Source: CAWDJT01 sp963828705
GTDB lineage: Bacteria > Desulfobacterota > Syntrophobacteria > Syntrophobacterales > Syntrophobacteraceae
DNA length: 64,000 nt
Assembly: GCA_963828705.1 (NCBI GenBank)
Contig: CAWHGA010000032.1
Span: 1-64,000, forward strand
Direction: 5' to 3'
Position 1 is the first letter of the stretch. Each line of letters starts with the position of its first letter. The position numbers were made by a program, and so were the translations under genes. Below, piece after piece: positions 1-8,578 of this stretch. The notes under the pieces were generated by a model. That model was not told the DNA's origin. It saw only the letters and a list, made by a program, of their open reading frames with translations, and did no database searches.

Positions 1-2
1 CA

Positions 3-404
3 CACACCATCTACATCCCCGACCTTGGCGGGTTGTCGAAGACTATGCCGATAGCCTCAGCCTTCTTTATCATCGCAGCATTCTGTGGGGTCGGTGTGCC
101 CCTTATGAGCAGTTTCTGGGCGGAGTTACTTGTTTTTATCGCCTCGGTCAAAGTTTATCCAATCCGCGGTATCCTTGCGGTCTGCGGGCTGGTGATCAGT
201 GCCCTGTTCATGCTGCGGGTGGTGCAGAAGGTTTTCTACGGCGATCGCAACGAGAAATGGGCGCACATTCCAGACGTCGGTTTGGTTATGGCTACGCCGC
301 GAATTATCCTCATTGGTGTCTTGGTTTTCTTTGGGTTGTTCCCGCGCTTGATGCTTGACGTCATCAATTGTGCGGTGGTTCCTTTCGTGAAGAGCTTTAG
401 CTAA
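3..404 (+). CDS. nuoM: NADH-quinone oxidoreductase subunit M, 3' end only
   Basis: This is the last ~133 codons of a membrane subunit of complex I, a proton-pumping antiporter-like subunit. The frame is open from the left edge of the window and passes through DLGGLSKTMP, a motif typical of NuoM, followed by several hydrophobic helices, so the gene begins outside the window. It ends 20 bp before nuoN, in the usual nuoM-nuoN order. The first Met-like codon in frame (TTG at 33) is internal to the protein and is not a real start. Confidence 0.9.
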   Translation, partial: HTIYIPDLGGLSKTMPIASAFFIIAAFCGVGVPLMSSFWAELLVFIASVKVYPIRGILAVCGLVISALFMLRVVQKVFYGDRNEKWAHIPDVGLVMATPRIILIGVLVFFGLFPRLMLDVINCAVVPFVKSFS

Positions 405-424
405 GTTCTAGTAGAGGGAAAGAA

Positions 425-1851
425 GTGCCCATGATGAAAATGGTCCTGTTTTCTCCGGAATTGTTCTACGTGACGATGGCGGCAGTTTTCTTTGCGCTGA
501 GCCTGCAGCGCAAAGTAAACGCCAGGAGCACCTATGTCTTCGCCGTGGCGCTAGCCAGTGTGGGTTTGCTGGTTGCGGTTATGTCGGCCAAGCTTGAAGG
601 GATGCTCTTCTTCGACAGTTACCGGGTGGATTTCTTCAGCCAGGTTTTCAAGATCTTCATCGCGCTTGGCACTTTTTTGGTCATTTTTGTGTGCGATGAC
701 CTCAAGGGTGTCGAAGACGCAGACATCCGGAGTTCTACTTCCTGGTGTCGATTTGCACCTTGGGAATGATGATGCTGGTTAGCGCCGTGGAGTTGCTGGC
801 CGTATACATCTCTCTGGAGCTTTCGTCGTACTCGCTGTATTTGTTGGTACCGATGCGACGAGGACCGGAACGCAATATCGAGGCTGCGGTCAAGTATTTC
901 ATTATCGGCGCCTGTGCGTCCGGTCTGATGATCTTCGGTGCCAGCTACCTATTTGGTGTCACCCACACCACCTACATCGCCGATATGATCAAGATCCTTC
1001 CCAAGGTTATTGGGCAGCCGGCTGCAATCATCGGGCTTGTTCTCACCTTGGCCGGGTTTTTCTTCAAGCAGGCACTGTTTCCGTTTCACTCCTGGGCCCC
1101 TGATGTGTACGAAGGGTCCGCTAATCAGGTGACGGTGTATATCGCCACGGCTTCGAAGATGGCAGCAGCGGCATTGGTCATCCGGTTTGTAGGCTTGGCC
1201 GGTGGAGAAAGCGTTTTTCTCAAGCAGGCGCTGGTGGTGTTGTGCGTGCTGTCTATGAGTTTCGGCAACTTGGTGGCCATCATTCAAAAAGATGTCAAGC
1301 GTTTGCTGGCTTATTCCAGTATCGCCCATGCCGGTTACATGCTGATGGGGATCCTCAGCATGACCGAGCGTGGTTATGCCAGTGCGATTTTTTATGCGGG
1401 TGCCTATTTGGTCATGAACTTCGCTTGCTTCATGGTAATTCTGAAGATCGCTGCTGATGGTAAGAACCTCAAAATTAAGGAACTTGCCGGATTGCACAAG
1501 CGTTCACCTTTGCTGGCCATGACGCTGATGCTTGGTCTGTTCGGACTGGCAGGGATTCCACCTACGGTCGGGTTCACCGGGAAATTCTATGTGTTTGCTG
1601 CGGCTATGGAACAGGGGTATCTTGCTTTGGTGGTCATTGGTATGCTGAATGCGACTATCTCATTGTACTACTATTTGATTGTTATCAAGGCAGCATATCT
1701 ACTGGAACCGGTGGAGGAATATCCTGAAGTGATGGTTAACTCGCGCTATCAGGCCATGAGCATTGCTCTGGTGATTGCTATGGTTTACCTTGGTATGTTC
1801 CCGGACAAGTTCATTACGCTTGCTGAAGCCGCGGCCAAAAGTCTTTTGTAG
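425..1851 (+). CDS. nuoN: NADH-quinone oxidoreductase subunit N (one frameshift)
   Basis: This gene encodes the NuoN proton-pumping membrane subunit of complex I, ~475 aa with about 14 hydrophobic helices. The first ~95 codons lie in one frame and the rest in another. The switch is near 705-720, where the second frame continues as RRHPEFYFLVSICTLGMMM, the conserved NuoN segment. The second half carries the Lys-rich antiporter helices (FFKQALFPFHSWAPDVYEG, then VKRLLAYSSIAHAGYMLMG). The GTG start at 425 is chosen because GAGGG lies 8 bases upstream; ATG at 431 is the alternative. A one-base deletion, most likely an assembly error, explains the break because both halves are well conserved. Confidence 0.9.
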
Positions 1852-2000
1852 CTGATTTATTGCCATCATCAGCAATGGTGGTGGATGCTGGCTGGTATGT
1901 GCCGGGAGACAAGACTAGTTCACAGTTAGCGTTAGGTTAACCAACGGAGCTTGGTATCGATAATGGTGCAATCACTTTCTCTTGCAGAAGAGGTTCCAAG

Positions 2001-2712
2001 GTGAAAGACAAACAGTTCTGCGATACAATGAATGGCAAGGCGTGTGTTACCGTTTGTGCGCCCAAGGGTAGCTGCAAACTGGGATGCAAAGCGGTGCGCG
2101 AGGCCCTGGTTGAGGAGATTACCAAGCGCAAGCTCAAAATCGTTGTGGGTAACGCCAAAGCCGGTTGTGACGGCAACTGCGAGACCGGGCCGGTTCTTGG
2201 ATTTCCCGGACGTCTGTTTTTTTACCTTGGCGTTGGCGTTGATGACATTCCTGAGATCGTCGAAGAGACGCTGGTCCATGGCAGGATTATGGCGCGTCTG
2301 GTGTCGATCAGCCCGGATCGATCTTATCGGCCCGGACATTTTCTTTGAGAGACACACTGGCCAGCTTGTTGCCATTGATGACAGCGTCTGTATGGTCGAT
2401 GTGGCGCGGTATTTCTTGGATTTTGAGGCTGGGCTATCCTGTGGCAAGTGTATTCCATGCCGGCTTGGACTGGTCCGGATGCGCGAGTGTGTGGAGAGGA
2501 TCGCTACTGGCAAGGGCAGCATGGACGACCTGGAGCAGATCAAGCTTCTGTGCGAAACCATGGTGTTAGTCCCTTATTGTGACTTCGCGAGGGCCAGCAG
2601 TCGGCCGGTGCTGACTGCTGTGTCCTGCTTCAAGGATGAATTTGTTGCTCACATTGAGCAGAAGCAGTGTGCTGTTGGCGTTTGCCAGGGTCTGGCCACT
2701 TCAGCAGCATAA
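2001..2712 (+). CDS. (2Fe-2S) ferredoxin / NuoF C-terminal domain fusion protein (one frameshift)
   Basis: The N-terminal ~110 residues resemble a thioredoxin-like [2Fe-2S] ferredoxin, with Cys in CVTVCAPKGSCKLGC and later CDGNC. The C-terminal part resembles the [4Fe-4S] domain of NuoF, with LSCGKCIPCRLG as cluster ligands and a following CETM. No FMN/NADH Rossmann part of NuoF is present. The two parts are in different frames, joined near 2330-2342 where SPDRSYRP runs into GPDIFFER. The gene follows nuoN by 149 bp, so it is probably an accessory electron-transfer subunit connected with complex I; that role is inferred. GTG 2001 is preceded by GAGG. Confidence 0.7.
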
Positions 2713-2790
2713 GGCGGCAGCGGCCTAGAAAGAAGCCTTGCGCGCTGCGTTGCTGGAATGCGCAGGGACCTGAGGTTGGTCGATTTAGAT

Positions 2791-2835
2791 CAAATGGCCA
2801 GACGGCGCAGGAGACGCGGCGTTTCTGGCCATTTG
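2791..2835 (+). terminator. Perfect 12-bp inverted repeat, probable terminator of the nuo operon
   Basis: CAAATGGCCAGA at 2791-2802 pairs perfectly with TCTGGCCATTTG at 2824-2835 across a 21-nt loop, and a T-rich stretch follows. It lies in the 335-bp gap after the NuoF-like gene and before the VKOR gene. The rest of that gap shows no gene. Confidence 0.55.
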
Positions 2836-3046
2836 TGTTTAGTGTGGAGTCTAGGGGTGCTCGATGCAGGCGGAAGGGTTATGGCGCTCCTTGAATTGGT
2901 GGAGGACCTTATTTAAGTAGTTGTCCTGGACGAGGCTGGGGTAGAATCGGTCTGTCAGCGTTGTACTCTGGACGATGAGCGGATGAGGATCGTTAGGATC
3001 TTGTGATTTTAGGCTACTGGGCCAGTACCCTGGAGGACGATAGATC

Positions 3047-4510
3047 ATGACAGAACACGGTTTGCGGGAACGCATAGTGGTACTTCTGGCCACACTTGGT
3101 GTTGCGGCCGCATTGATGTCGGGTTTGTCTCATCACCTGGATTGGGTTGCCAATTTGTGTGGGGTGGTCGGTCAGGGGTGTCATGAAACCTCCAAATTTG
3201 CCGTGTTTGTTGTACCAGTGTGGCTTCTGGGGATAGCTTTTTACGTGGCCGTGATAAGTGTCGCCCTCTTTAGCCCAGGTGTTTTGTTCTGGCTTGCTGT
3301 CACGGGTATGGGCATGGAGCTGGCCTTTGTTTGGATCATGTTAAGCCAGCAAGTGGTTTGCGTGTTTTGCCTGGTGAATCTGCTTGTCATTCTGGCGGTG
3401 TTCGTGTTGACTTTTGATCGTCAGCGGATATGGCAGACCGTGGCCATGGTTGCCGTCTTTGTGCTCCTGGGATTGAGTGTGGTGAGGAAGGAAGATGCTC
3501 CTTCCCTCAAGCTGGTGGAAGGCACAACGCCCTCTGTGGCGGCTAAGGTCGAGGAGAATTTGGCTGCAAAGGTTGGGGAACGAGAGATTAGTTGGGAGGA
3601 GCTCGAAGCTCCTTTGTCTATGCGATTGCACGAACTCAATGTCCAGGCTTATCGGCTCAAACGCGAACGCCTTGAACAGTTGGTAGCCCAGCTTCTCTTT
3701 GAAAAGAAAGCCGCCAGTCAAGGCATTCCGGTGGAAAAACTCATCGATGAAACGGTTTTGTCGCAGGTTCCCGAAGCGACTCAAGAGGAGTTGGACCGAT
3801 ACTTCCAGGAGAATCCGTCGGTACGCAATAGCTGGAAGGGCACTCCCGAGGACCTGGACAAATATGCCAGAAGTACGGTCAAGCAGCGCAAATTCTACCA
3901 ATTGCTCATGGATCAAGCCCGTAGCATGTATGCACAGCAGGGGGTGAAAATCTATCTTAAGGAACCGGAGGAACCGCGGGTTCGTGTCAGTCTGGGTGAT
4001 GCCATGGTCCGTGGTGCGGCCGATGCCCCAGTTGCTGTGGTGGAGTTTTCGGACTACCAATGCCCGGCCTGCCGTAAGAATCACGAAACCATAAAAGCCG
4101 TGATGGAAACGTACAAAGATAAAGTCAAATATGTGTTCAAGGATTTCCCCTTGCGTGGTCATCGCTGGGCGGCCAAGGCCGCGGAAGGCGCCCGTTGTGC
4201 TGCGGAGCAGGGGAAATTTGCTGAATTCCAGGACATTCTGTTTTCCAGCAACCAGGAGCCGAATCCTGATCAGATGGAGGTTTACGCGTTGGAGATGGGG
4301 CTGGATTCGAACCAATTCAAACAATGCGTGGACAGCGGTAAATATCGGCGGGCGGTTGAACAGAGCATCGAGGATGGGAGGGCTATTGGTGTCAATAGCA
4401 CCCCAACGTTGGTGATCAATGGCAGAATGACCAGTGGGGGGCAGTCAGTGGAGTCGCTCTCGAAACTGATAGAGGAGGAGCTCACCACGAAGCAGGGTGC
4501 CAAACCCTAG
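3047..4510 (+). CDS. Vitamin K epoxide reductase / SurA-like / DsbA fusion thiol oxidase
   Basis: This 487-residue protein joins three parts. Residues ~1-150 are a four- to five-helix VKOR membrane domain with loop cysteines C37 and C44 and the quinone-side pair VCVFC (C104, C107). Residues ~170-300 are a polar, charged, helical region with SurA/PpiC N-domain character. Residues ~310-487 are a DsbA/thioredoxin domain with the CPAC active site near 339-342 and a cis-Pro segment (GVNSTPTLVING). VKOR oxidises DsbA-like partners using quinone, so the fusion is probably a self-sufficient disulfide-forming enzyme facing the periplasm. The ATG is preceded by TGGAGGACG. It stands alone between the nuo terminator and a radical SAM gene. 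Confidence 0.85.
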   Translation: MTEHGLRERIVVLLATLGVAAALMSGLSHHLDWVANLCGVVGQGCHETSKFAVFVVPVWLLGIAFYVAVISVALFSPGVLFWLAVTGMGMELAFVWIMLSQQVVCVFCLVNLLVILAVFVLTFDRQRIWQTVAMVAVFVLLGLSVVRKEDAPSLKLVEGTTPSVAAKVEENLAAKVGEREISWEELEAPLSMRLHELNVQAYRLKRERLEQLVAQLLFEKKAASQGIPVEKLIDETVLSQVPEATQEELDRYFQENPSVRNSWKGTPEDLDKYARSTVKQRKFYQLLMDQARSMYAQQGVKIYLKEPEEPRVRVSLGDAMVRGAADAPVAVVEFSDYQCPACRKNHETIKAVMETYKDKVKYVFKDFPLRGHRWAAKAAEGARCAAEQGKFAEFQDILFSSNQEPNPDQMEVYALEMGLDSNQFKQCVDSGKYRRAVEQSIEDGRAIGVNSTPTLVINGRMTSGGQSVESLSKLIEEELTTKQGAKP

Positions 4511-4566
4511 GCGGTTGCTGGGATGATGGATATCAAGGTGATCGGCGCGATCCTTGGCGCGACAGC

Positions 4567-5637
4567 ATGACGGATGGCGGAAATCTTGTGGTGCGGATCA
4601 AGACTGCCGGGTGGCTAAGCCCGAAGGAGCTGACAAAACGTGCTGATTTACTGGATGCAGTTCTTGAAAGTTGCGCAATCTGTCCGCGTGCCTGTGGCGT
4701 AAACCGAATCCTCGACAATCGCGGCTATTGCCGTTCGGGGCGGCTTCCGATCGTCTCCGCTTATGGACCGCATTTTGGTGAAGAACCCCCGATTTCCGGT
4801 TCTCGGGGGGCAGGGAATATCTTTTTTGGTAACTGCAACCTGCGTTGCGTGCATTGCCAGAACTACCAGATCAGCCAATGTCCTGAGGCCGAACGACATC
4901 GTGAGGTGGATTTCCAGGTGCTGGCCAGCGTCATGTTGGAATTGGCTGGCATGGGATGCCACAACATCAATCTTGTATCACCTACCCATTTTGTTCCGCA
5001 AAGTGTGCGATCACTCACTATCGCCCGCGCCGCCGGGCTTACCCTCCCCATCGTCTACAACAGCAACGGTTACGAATCGGTGGAAACGCTTCGGTTGCTT
5101 GACGGTGTCGTGCAGGTGTATCTGCCGGACCTGAAATACGCCGATGAAGATGCTGCGGCCAGCTATTCCAAGGCCGAGGACTATGTTGTCAGTGCCCGTG
5201 CGGCGTTGCGTGAGATGTATCGGCAGATGGGACCGGAATTGGTCTTTGCCGATGACGGCACCCTAATCCGGGGGCTGGTCATTCGATTGCTGGTCCTGCC
5301 CAACGGCCTTGCCGACATTGAACAATCGCTCCAATTCATCCATGATGAACTGTCTCCGGATGTCGCCGTGAGTCTGATGTCGCAGTACTACCCGACCCAT
5401 CGAGTCCTGAAGAGCCATGGCTATGCCCTGCTTGCCCGCAAAATCAATGCTGCCGAATGGCATCGAGCCTTGGTAGCCATGGAAAGACTCGGCATGGAGT
5501 CCGGCTGGCTGCAGGATTGGGAGGAGGCCCCTGACTGCTATCGCCCGGACTTCAACGATCGGTGTCAGGCCTTTAGCAACCCTTCCAATCCCCGCGTCCA
5601 GACTGTTTTCATCCCCGCGTGTGCCATTTCGCAGTGA
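4567..5637 (+). CDS. PflX/PflA-like radical SAM protein
   Basis: This 356-residue radical SAM protein has the cluster motif CNLRCVHC (CX3CX2C) at about residues 88-95, preceded by a small N-terminal Cys cluster (CAICPRACG and a later GYCRSG). This arrangement is typical of the COG1313 PflX group, related to pyruvate formate-lyase activating enzymes. The substrate of PflX proteins is unknown, so no specific activation target is claimed. The start ATG is 57 bp after the VKOR-DsbA stop, so cotranscription is possible. Downstream it faces a convergent U32 peptidase gene across a palindromic repeat. Confidence 0.75.
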   Translation: MTDGGNLVVRIKTAGWLSPKELTKRADLLDAVLESCAICPRACGVNRILDNRGYCRSGRLPIVSAYGPHFGEEPPISGSRGAGNIFFGNCNLRCVHCQNYQISQCPEAERHREVDFQVLASVMLELAGMGCHNINLVSPTHFVPQSVRSLTIARAAGLTLPIVYNSNGYESVETLRLLDGVVQVYLPDLKYADEDAAASYSKAEDYVVSARAALREMYRQMGPELVFADDGTLIRGLVIRLLVLPNGLADIEQSLQFIHDELSPDVAVSLMSQYYPTHRVLKSHGYALLARKINAAEWHRALVAMERLGMESGWLQDWEEAPDCYRPDFNDRCQAFSNPSNPRVQTVFIPACAISQ

Positions 5638-5642
5638 GTGTC

Positions 5643-5698
5643 GCGTTTCATTGCATTCAACACGACCACCGTAGGTTGCGTTAAATGCAATGAAACGC
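5643..5698. repeat. Palindromic dispersed repeat, copy 1
   Basis: GCGTTTCATTGCATTCAAC at 5643-5661 pairs with GTTAAATGCAATGAAACGC at 5680-5698 (18 of 19 bases) around a loop containing GTAGGTTGC. The same arms occur at 21181 and 21367. It sits exactly between two convergent genes and may act as a bidirectional terminator as well as being a mobile or REP-type repeat. Confidence 0.75.
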
Positions 5699-5725
5699 AG
5701 CTCGCAATGGTTATCCTTGGACGGT

Positions 5726-7036
5726 CTAGGAGGGGTTATTGGCAGCATCAGCATTGGTGGAGGTTCTGATCACCTGGAGAGGAAAGGTGGGGAAGGCGAC
5801 CGGTAGTTGAATCCAGTCGTTGGGATGGGCAGTGTGCAGCGATTCTCCACGAAGATTGCGAAATTCCTTCAGAGTGTAATGCGCCGCGGATCCGTCCGGG
5901 TAAAGGAATTCCAGGGACATGCCGGCAACTAAACGACTGCGAACTTCAACCGTGATCCATTGGTAAGGGTCCGTTGCCACGGCGCGTTTGTCCGAGTCAA
6001 CCTCCTGGGAAAGCCTCCGCACCAACCCGGCCAGGGTATGGCTGCGCAAATAGGCTGCCGAAGACGAAAACTCAAGGGTGGACCGATGGTCTTCGAATAG
6101 GAGTCCCTGGGTGTAGGGTCGGTGGCTCACCCGCAGCATGTCCTCCTCCCAACTCGAGTCCAGACGGAACTCCTCGGGGTGTTCCCAGTGGCGATCGATG
6201 GCCTGACGATAGCTCCGGATTATACTGGCCAGATAAAGGACCCCCTTCATTCGTCCTTCGATCTTGAAGGCATCGATCCCCAGTTCCATGAGCCTGCCAA
6301 GGGACGGAAGCAAGCAGAGATCCCTGGAATTGAGCACGTAACTGCCTCGAGCATCTTCATGGATGGGAAAATATTCTCCCGGTCGTTTCTCCTCCACCAG
6401 CCGATACTGCCACCGGCAGGGCTGGGTGCATAGTCCCAGGTTGGCGGGGCGCTTATTCATAAAAGCGCTCAGGAGACAGCGGCCGGAATAGGCCATGCAC
6501 AGCGATCCGTGCGCGAAGATTTCCAGTTCCATGGCCGTTTGCTGACGTATCCTGGCCAACTCCTCGAAGGAAAGTTCGCGGGCGAGATTGATGCGCCGTA
6601 TTCCTTGCTTTTGCCAGAAAAAAACGCTAAGGGAGTTCGTGGTGTTGGACTGGGTGCTGAGATGAACTGGGATTAACGGTGCCCAACGTTGCGCCAGCAG
6701 CAAGACCCCTGGATCGCTGACGACAATGGCGTCCACCCGGATCTCCTGAAGGTATCCGAGGAATTGCGGCAGAACCGAAAGATCCTCTTCTCGAGCGAAC
6801 ACATTGAGGGTTATATAGAGTTTCTTGCCGAGCTGATGCGCCAGAAAACAGGCGTGAGCCAGTTCTTCACGATTGAGATTGCGCGTGTAGGCCCTTAGGC
6901 TGTAATCCTTGCCTCCCACATAGACAGCATCGGCTCCGTAAAGCAAAGCTATCATGCACTTTTCGAGACTCCCTGCGGGGGCCAGGAGTTCTGGTTTCTT
7001 GGGCCTGGTATGGTGATGGCGGGGATCAGCAACCAT
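5726..7036 (-). CDS. U32 family peptidase / TrhP-like tRNA hydroxylation protein
   Basis: This 436-residue protein starts PELLAPAGSLEKCMIALLYGADAVYVGG, and carries the U32 signature around ELEIFAHGSLCMAYSGRCLLS plus further Cys (GLCTQPC) that may bind an Fe-S cluster. U32 proteins of this type (YegQ/TrhP/RlhA) are linked to prephenate-dependent hydroxylation of tRNA U34 or rRNA C2501; older annotations call them collagenase-like proteases. Which RNA it acts on cannot be told here. The ATG at 7036 has AGGAGGT about 14 bases upstream, a long spacing. It is divergent from dprA; the 330-bp gap between them shows only a weak hairpin near 7180-7205 and no gene. Confidence 0.8.
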   Translation of the reverse strand: MVADPRHHHTRPKKPELLAPAGSLEKCMIALLYGADAVYVGGKDYSLRAYTRNLNREELAHACFLAHQLGKKLYITLNVFAREEDLSVLPQFLGYLQEIRVDAIVVSDPGVLLLAQRWAPLIPVHLSTQSNTTNSLSVFFWQKQGIRRINLARELSFEELARIRQQTAMELEIFAHGSLCMAYSGRCLLSAFMNKRPANLGLCTQPCRWQYRLVEEKRPGEYFPIHEDARGSYVLNSRDLCLLPSLGRLMELGIDAFKIEGRMKGVLYLASIIRSYRQAIDRHWEHPEEFRLDSSWEEDMLRVSHRPYTQGLLFEDHRSTLEFSSSAAYLRSHTLAGLVRRLSQEVDSDKRAVATDPYQWITVEVRSRLVAGMSLEFLYPDGSAAHYTLKEFRNLRGESLHTAHPNDWIQLPVAFPTFPLQVIRTSTNADAANNPS

Positions 7037-7364
7037 ATGCGTGATAAGAAACCTCCTGTGACCCGGTGGTCGGCTGTGGCGAACAACCTGCGGAGTGTTC
7101 CGATCACAGCGGCCGGTTCAAGGCAGCCAGCGGGCTCTGCTGTTGTCTGTGGTCAGTATGCGTCCTGAAACACTGGAGCGCAGGGCTCCACCCCTGTAGA
7201 GCCCGACAGCTCCGAACGTCTGCGCCGCAGCTGCCAGGAATTTTCGGATGGAGACTAGCTAACACGGGTGGGAACCGCTGACAAGGATCAAACCATAGGT
7301 TCGTTGGATGACTGCGTGGACGTGAACCTGGCCATTGGCTTTGGGAATAAGGCGCCGACTGATG

Positions 7365-8522
7365 ATGGCTGCATCGATCCCGTCAAATGACGATCGCAAG
7401 CTGGCGTGGCTGACGTTGAAACTGCTGCCCGGCTTGGGGAGTCGTTCGCTACTGAGGTTGGTCCGGCACTTTGGTTCACCGGAGGCGGTGCTCGGCGCGA
7501 AGGCTGCCGAAATCCACGGAGTGGCCGGACTGAGGCCGCATGCCGTGAAAGCGCTTCTGGATCGCCAACCTTCACGCGATCCAGCGGCCGAGTGGCAGGT
7601 GCTTCAAAACCAGGGTTTTGGTCTGGTGTGCCTGGGCGATCCTGAATATCCGGTCAACCTGGCTGCCATCGCTGATCCCCCTGTGGTGCTCTATGCAGGT
7701 GGTTCCCTGGAACCCAGGGATTTAGTGGCTGTTGCCGTGGTCGGTTCGCGAGCGGCGTCATCGCTGGGGATGGCCTTCACCGAAAGACTGAGCGCTGATT
7801 TGGCTCAATGCGGGGTGACTGTCGTCAGTGGTCTGGCGGTGGGGATTGACAGCGCGGCTCATCGCGGCGCACTCCGGGCCCGCGGGCGAACCCTGGCGGT
7901 GCTTGGCTGTGGGCTGGATCAGGATTACCCGCGGGGCAACAGTGAGCTGCGGCAGCAAATTCGGGATTCAGGAGCGCTGTTGACCGAATTCCCGCTGGGC
8001 ATGCCGCCGGAAGCGGGTCATTTCCCAGCGCGCAATCGCATCATTAGCGGTTTGGCGCTGGGAGTTGTGGTGGTGGAAGCGGCCCAGCGCAGCGGCTCTC
8101 TGATCACCGCCCGGTTGGCTCTGGAGCAGGGTCGGGAAGTCTTTGCCGTCCCGGGGATGGCTCGTCATTACCGCAGCGCTGGTGTTCATCAGCTGCTGCG
8201 CCAAGGCGCGAAGCTGGTAGAGACCGCGGAGGATATCCTCGAGGAGATTCGCCCAATGATTCAGCGTAGCCCCGCTGCGCAGATTCCAATTGGTGCTTCT
8301 CCGGCTATTCCTGGCGGTTGTGCATCGCCGGAGCGTTTTACCGAAGAGGAAGCGAAGCTGTTGGCGGTTCTGCAGAGGGAGCCGCTTCATATCGATGAAT
8401 TGGGTCAGGAGCTGCATTGGGCGGCGTCTCGAGTTGCTTCAGTATTGCTTTCATTGGAACTCAAAGGGGCCGTCCAGCAATTGCCGGGCAAGCATTTTGC
8501 CAGTATGCTGCAAGGGTGCTGA
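7365..8522 (+). CDS. dprA: DNA processing protein DprA (Smf)
   Basis: This is a 385-residue DprA: an N-terminal helix-hairpin-helix/SAM-like part (LPGLGSRSLLRLVRHFGSP), a Rossmann-like core with VAVVGSRAASSLG, VVSGLAVGIDSAAHRGAL and the PARNRIISGL and SGSLITARLALEQGR segments, and a C-terminal winged-helix DML1-like domain from about residue 320. DprA loads RecA onto incoming single-stranded DNA during natural transformation and is present in many non-competent bacteria too. The frame is open from a TTG at 7335, but ATG 7365 gives the usual family N terminus. topA follows 56 bp downstream, a common dprA-topA pairing. Confidence 0.9.
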   Translation: MAASIPSNDDRKLAWLTLKLLPGLGSRSLLRLVRHFGSPEAVLGAKAAEIHGVAGLRPHAVKALLDRQPSRDPAAEWQVLQNQGFGLVCLGDPEYPVNLAAIADPPVVLYAGGSLEPRDLVAVAVVGSRAASSLGMAFTERLSADLAQCGVTVVSGLAVGIDSAAHRGALRARGRTLAVLGCGLDQDYPRGNSELRQQIRDSGALLTEFPLGMPPEAGHFPARNRIISGLALGVVVVEAAQRSGSLITARLALEQGREVFAVPGMARHYRSAGVHQLLRQGAKLVETAEDILEEIRPMIQRSPAAQIPIGASPAIPGGCASPERFTEEEAKLLAVLQREPLHIDELGQELHWAASRVASVLLSLELKGAVQQLPGKHFASMLQGC

Positions 8523-8578
8523 AACCATTGTGATGGTCAAAGGTAGCCGAAGGCGAGACGTGTAACAGGATTGGGTTT

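Noticed and set aside
949..1497. Long open frame on the minus strand inside nuoN
   Set aside because: It lies opposite a conserved membrane subunit, has no membrane or domain features and no ribosome site; it is a shadow of nuoN.
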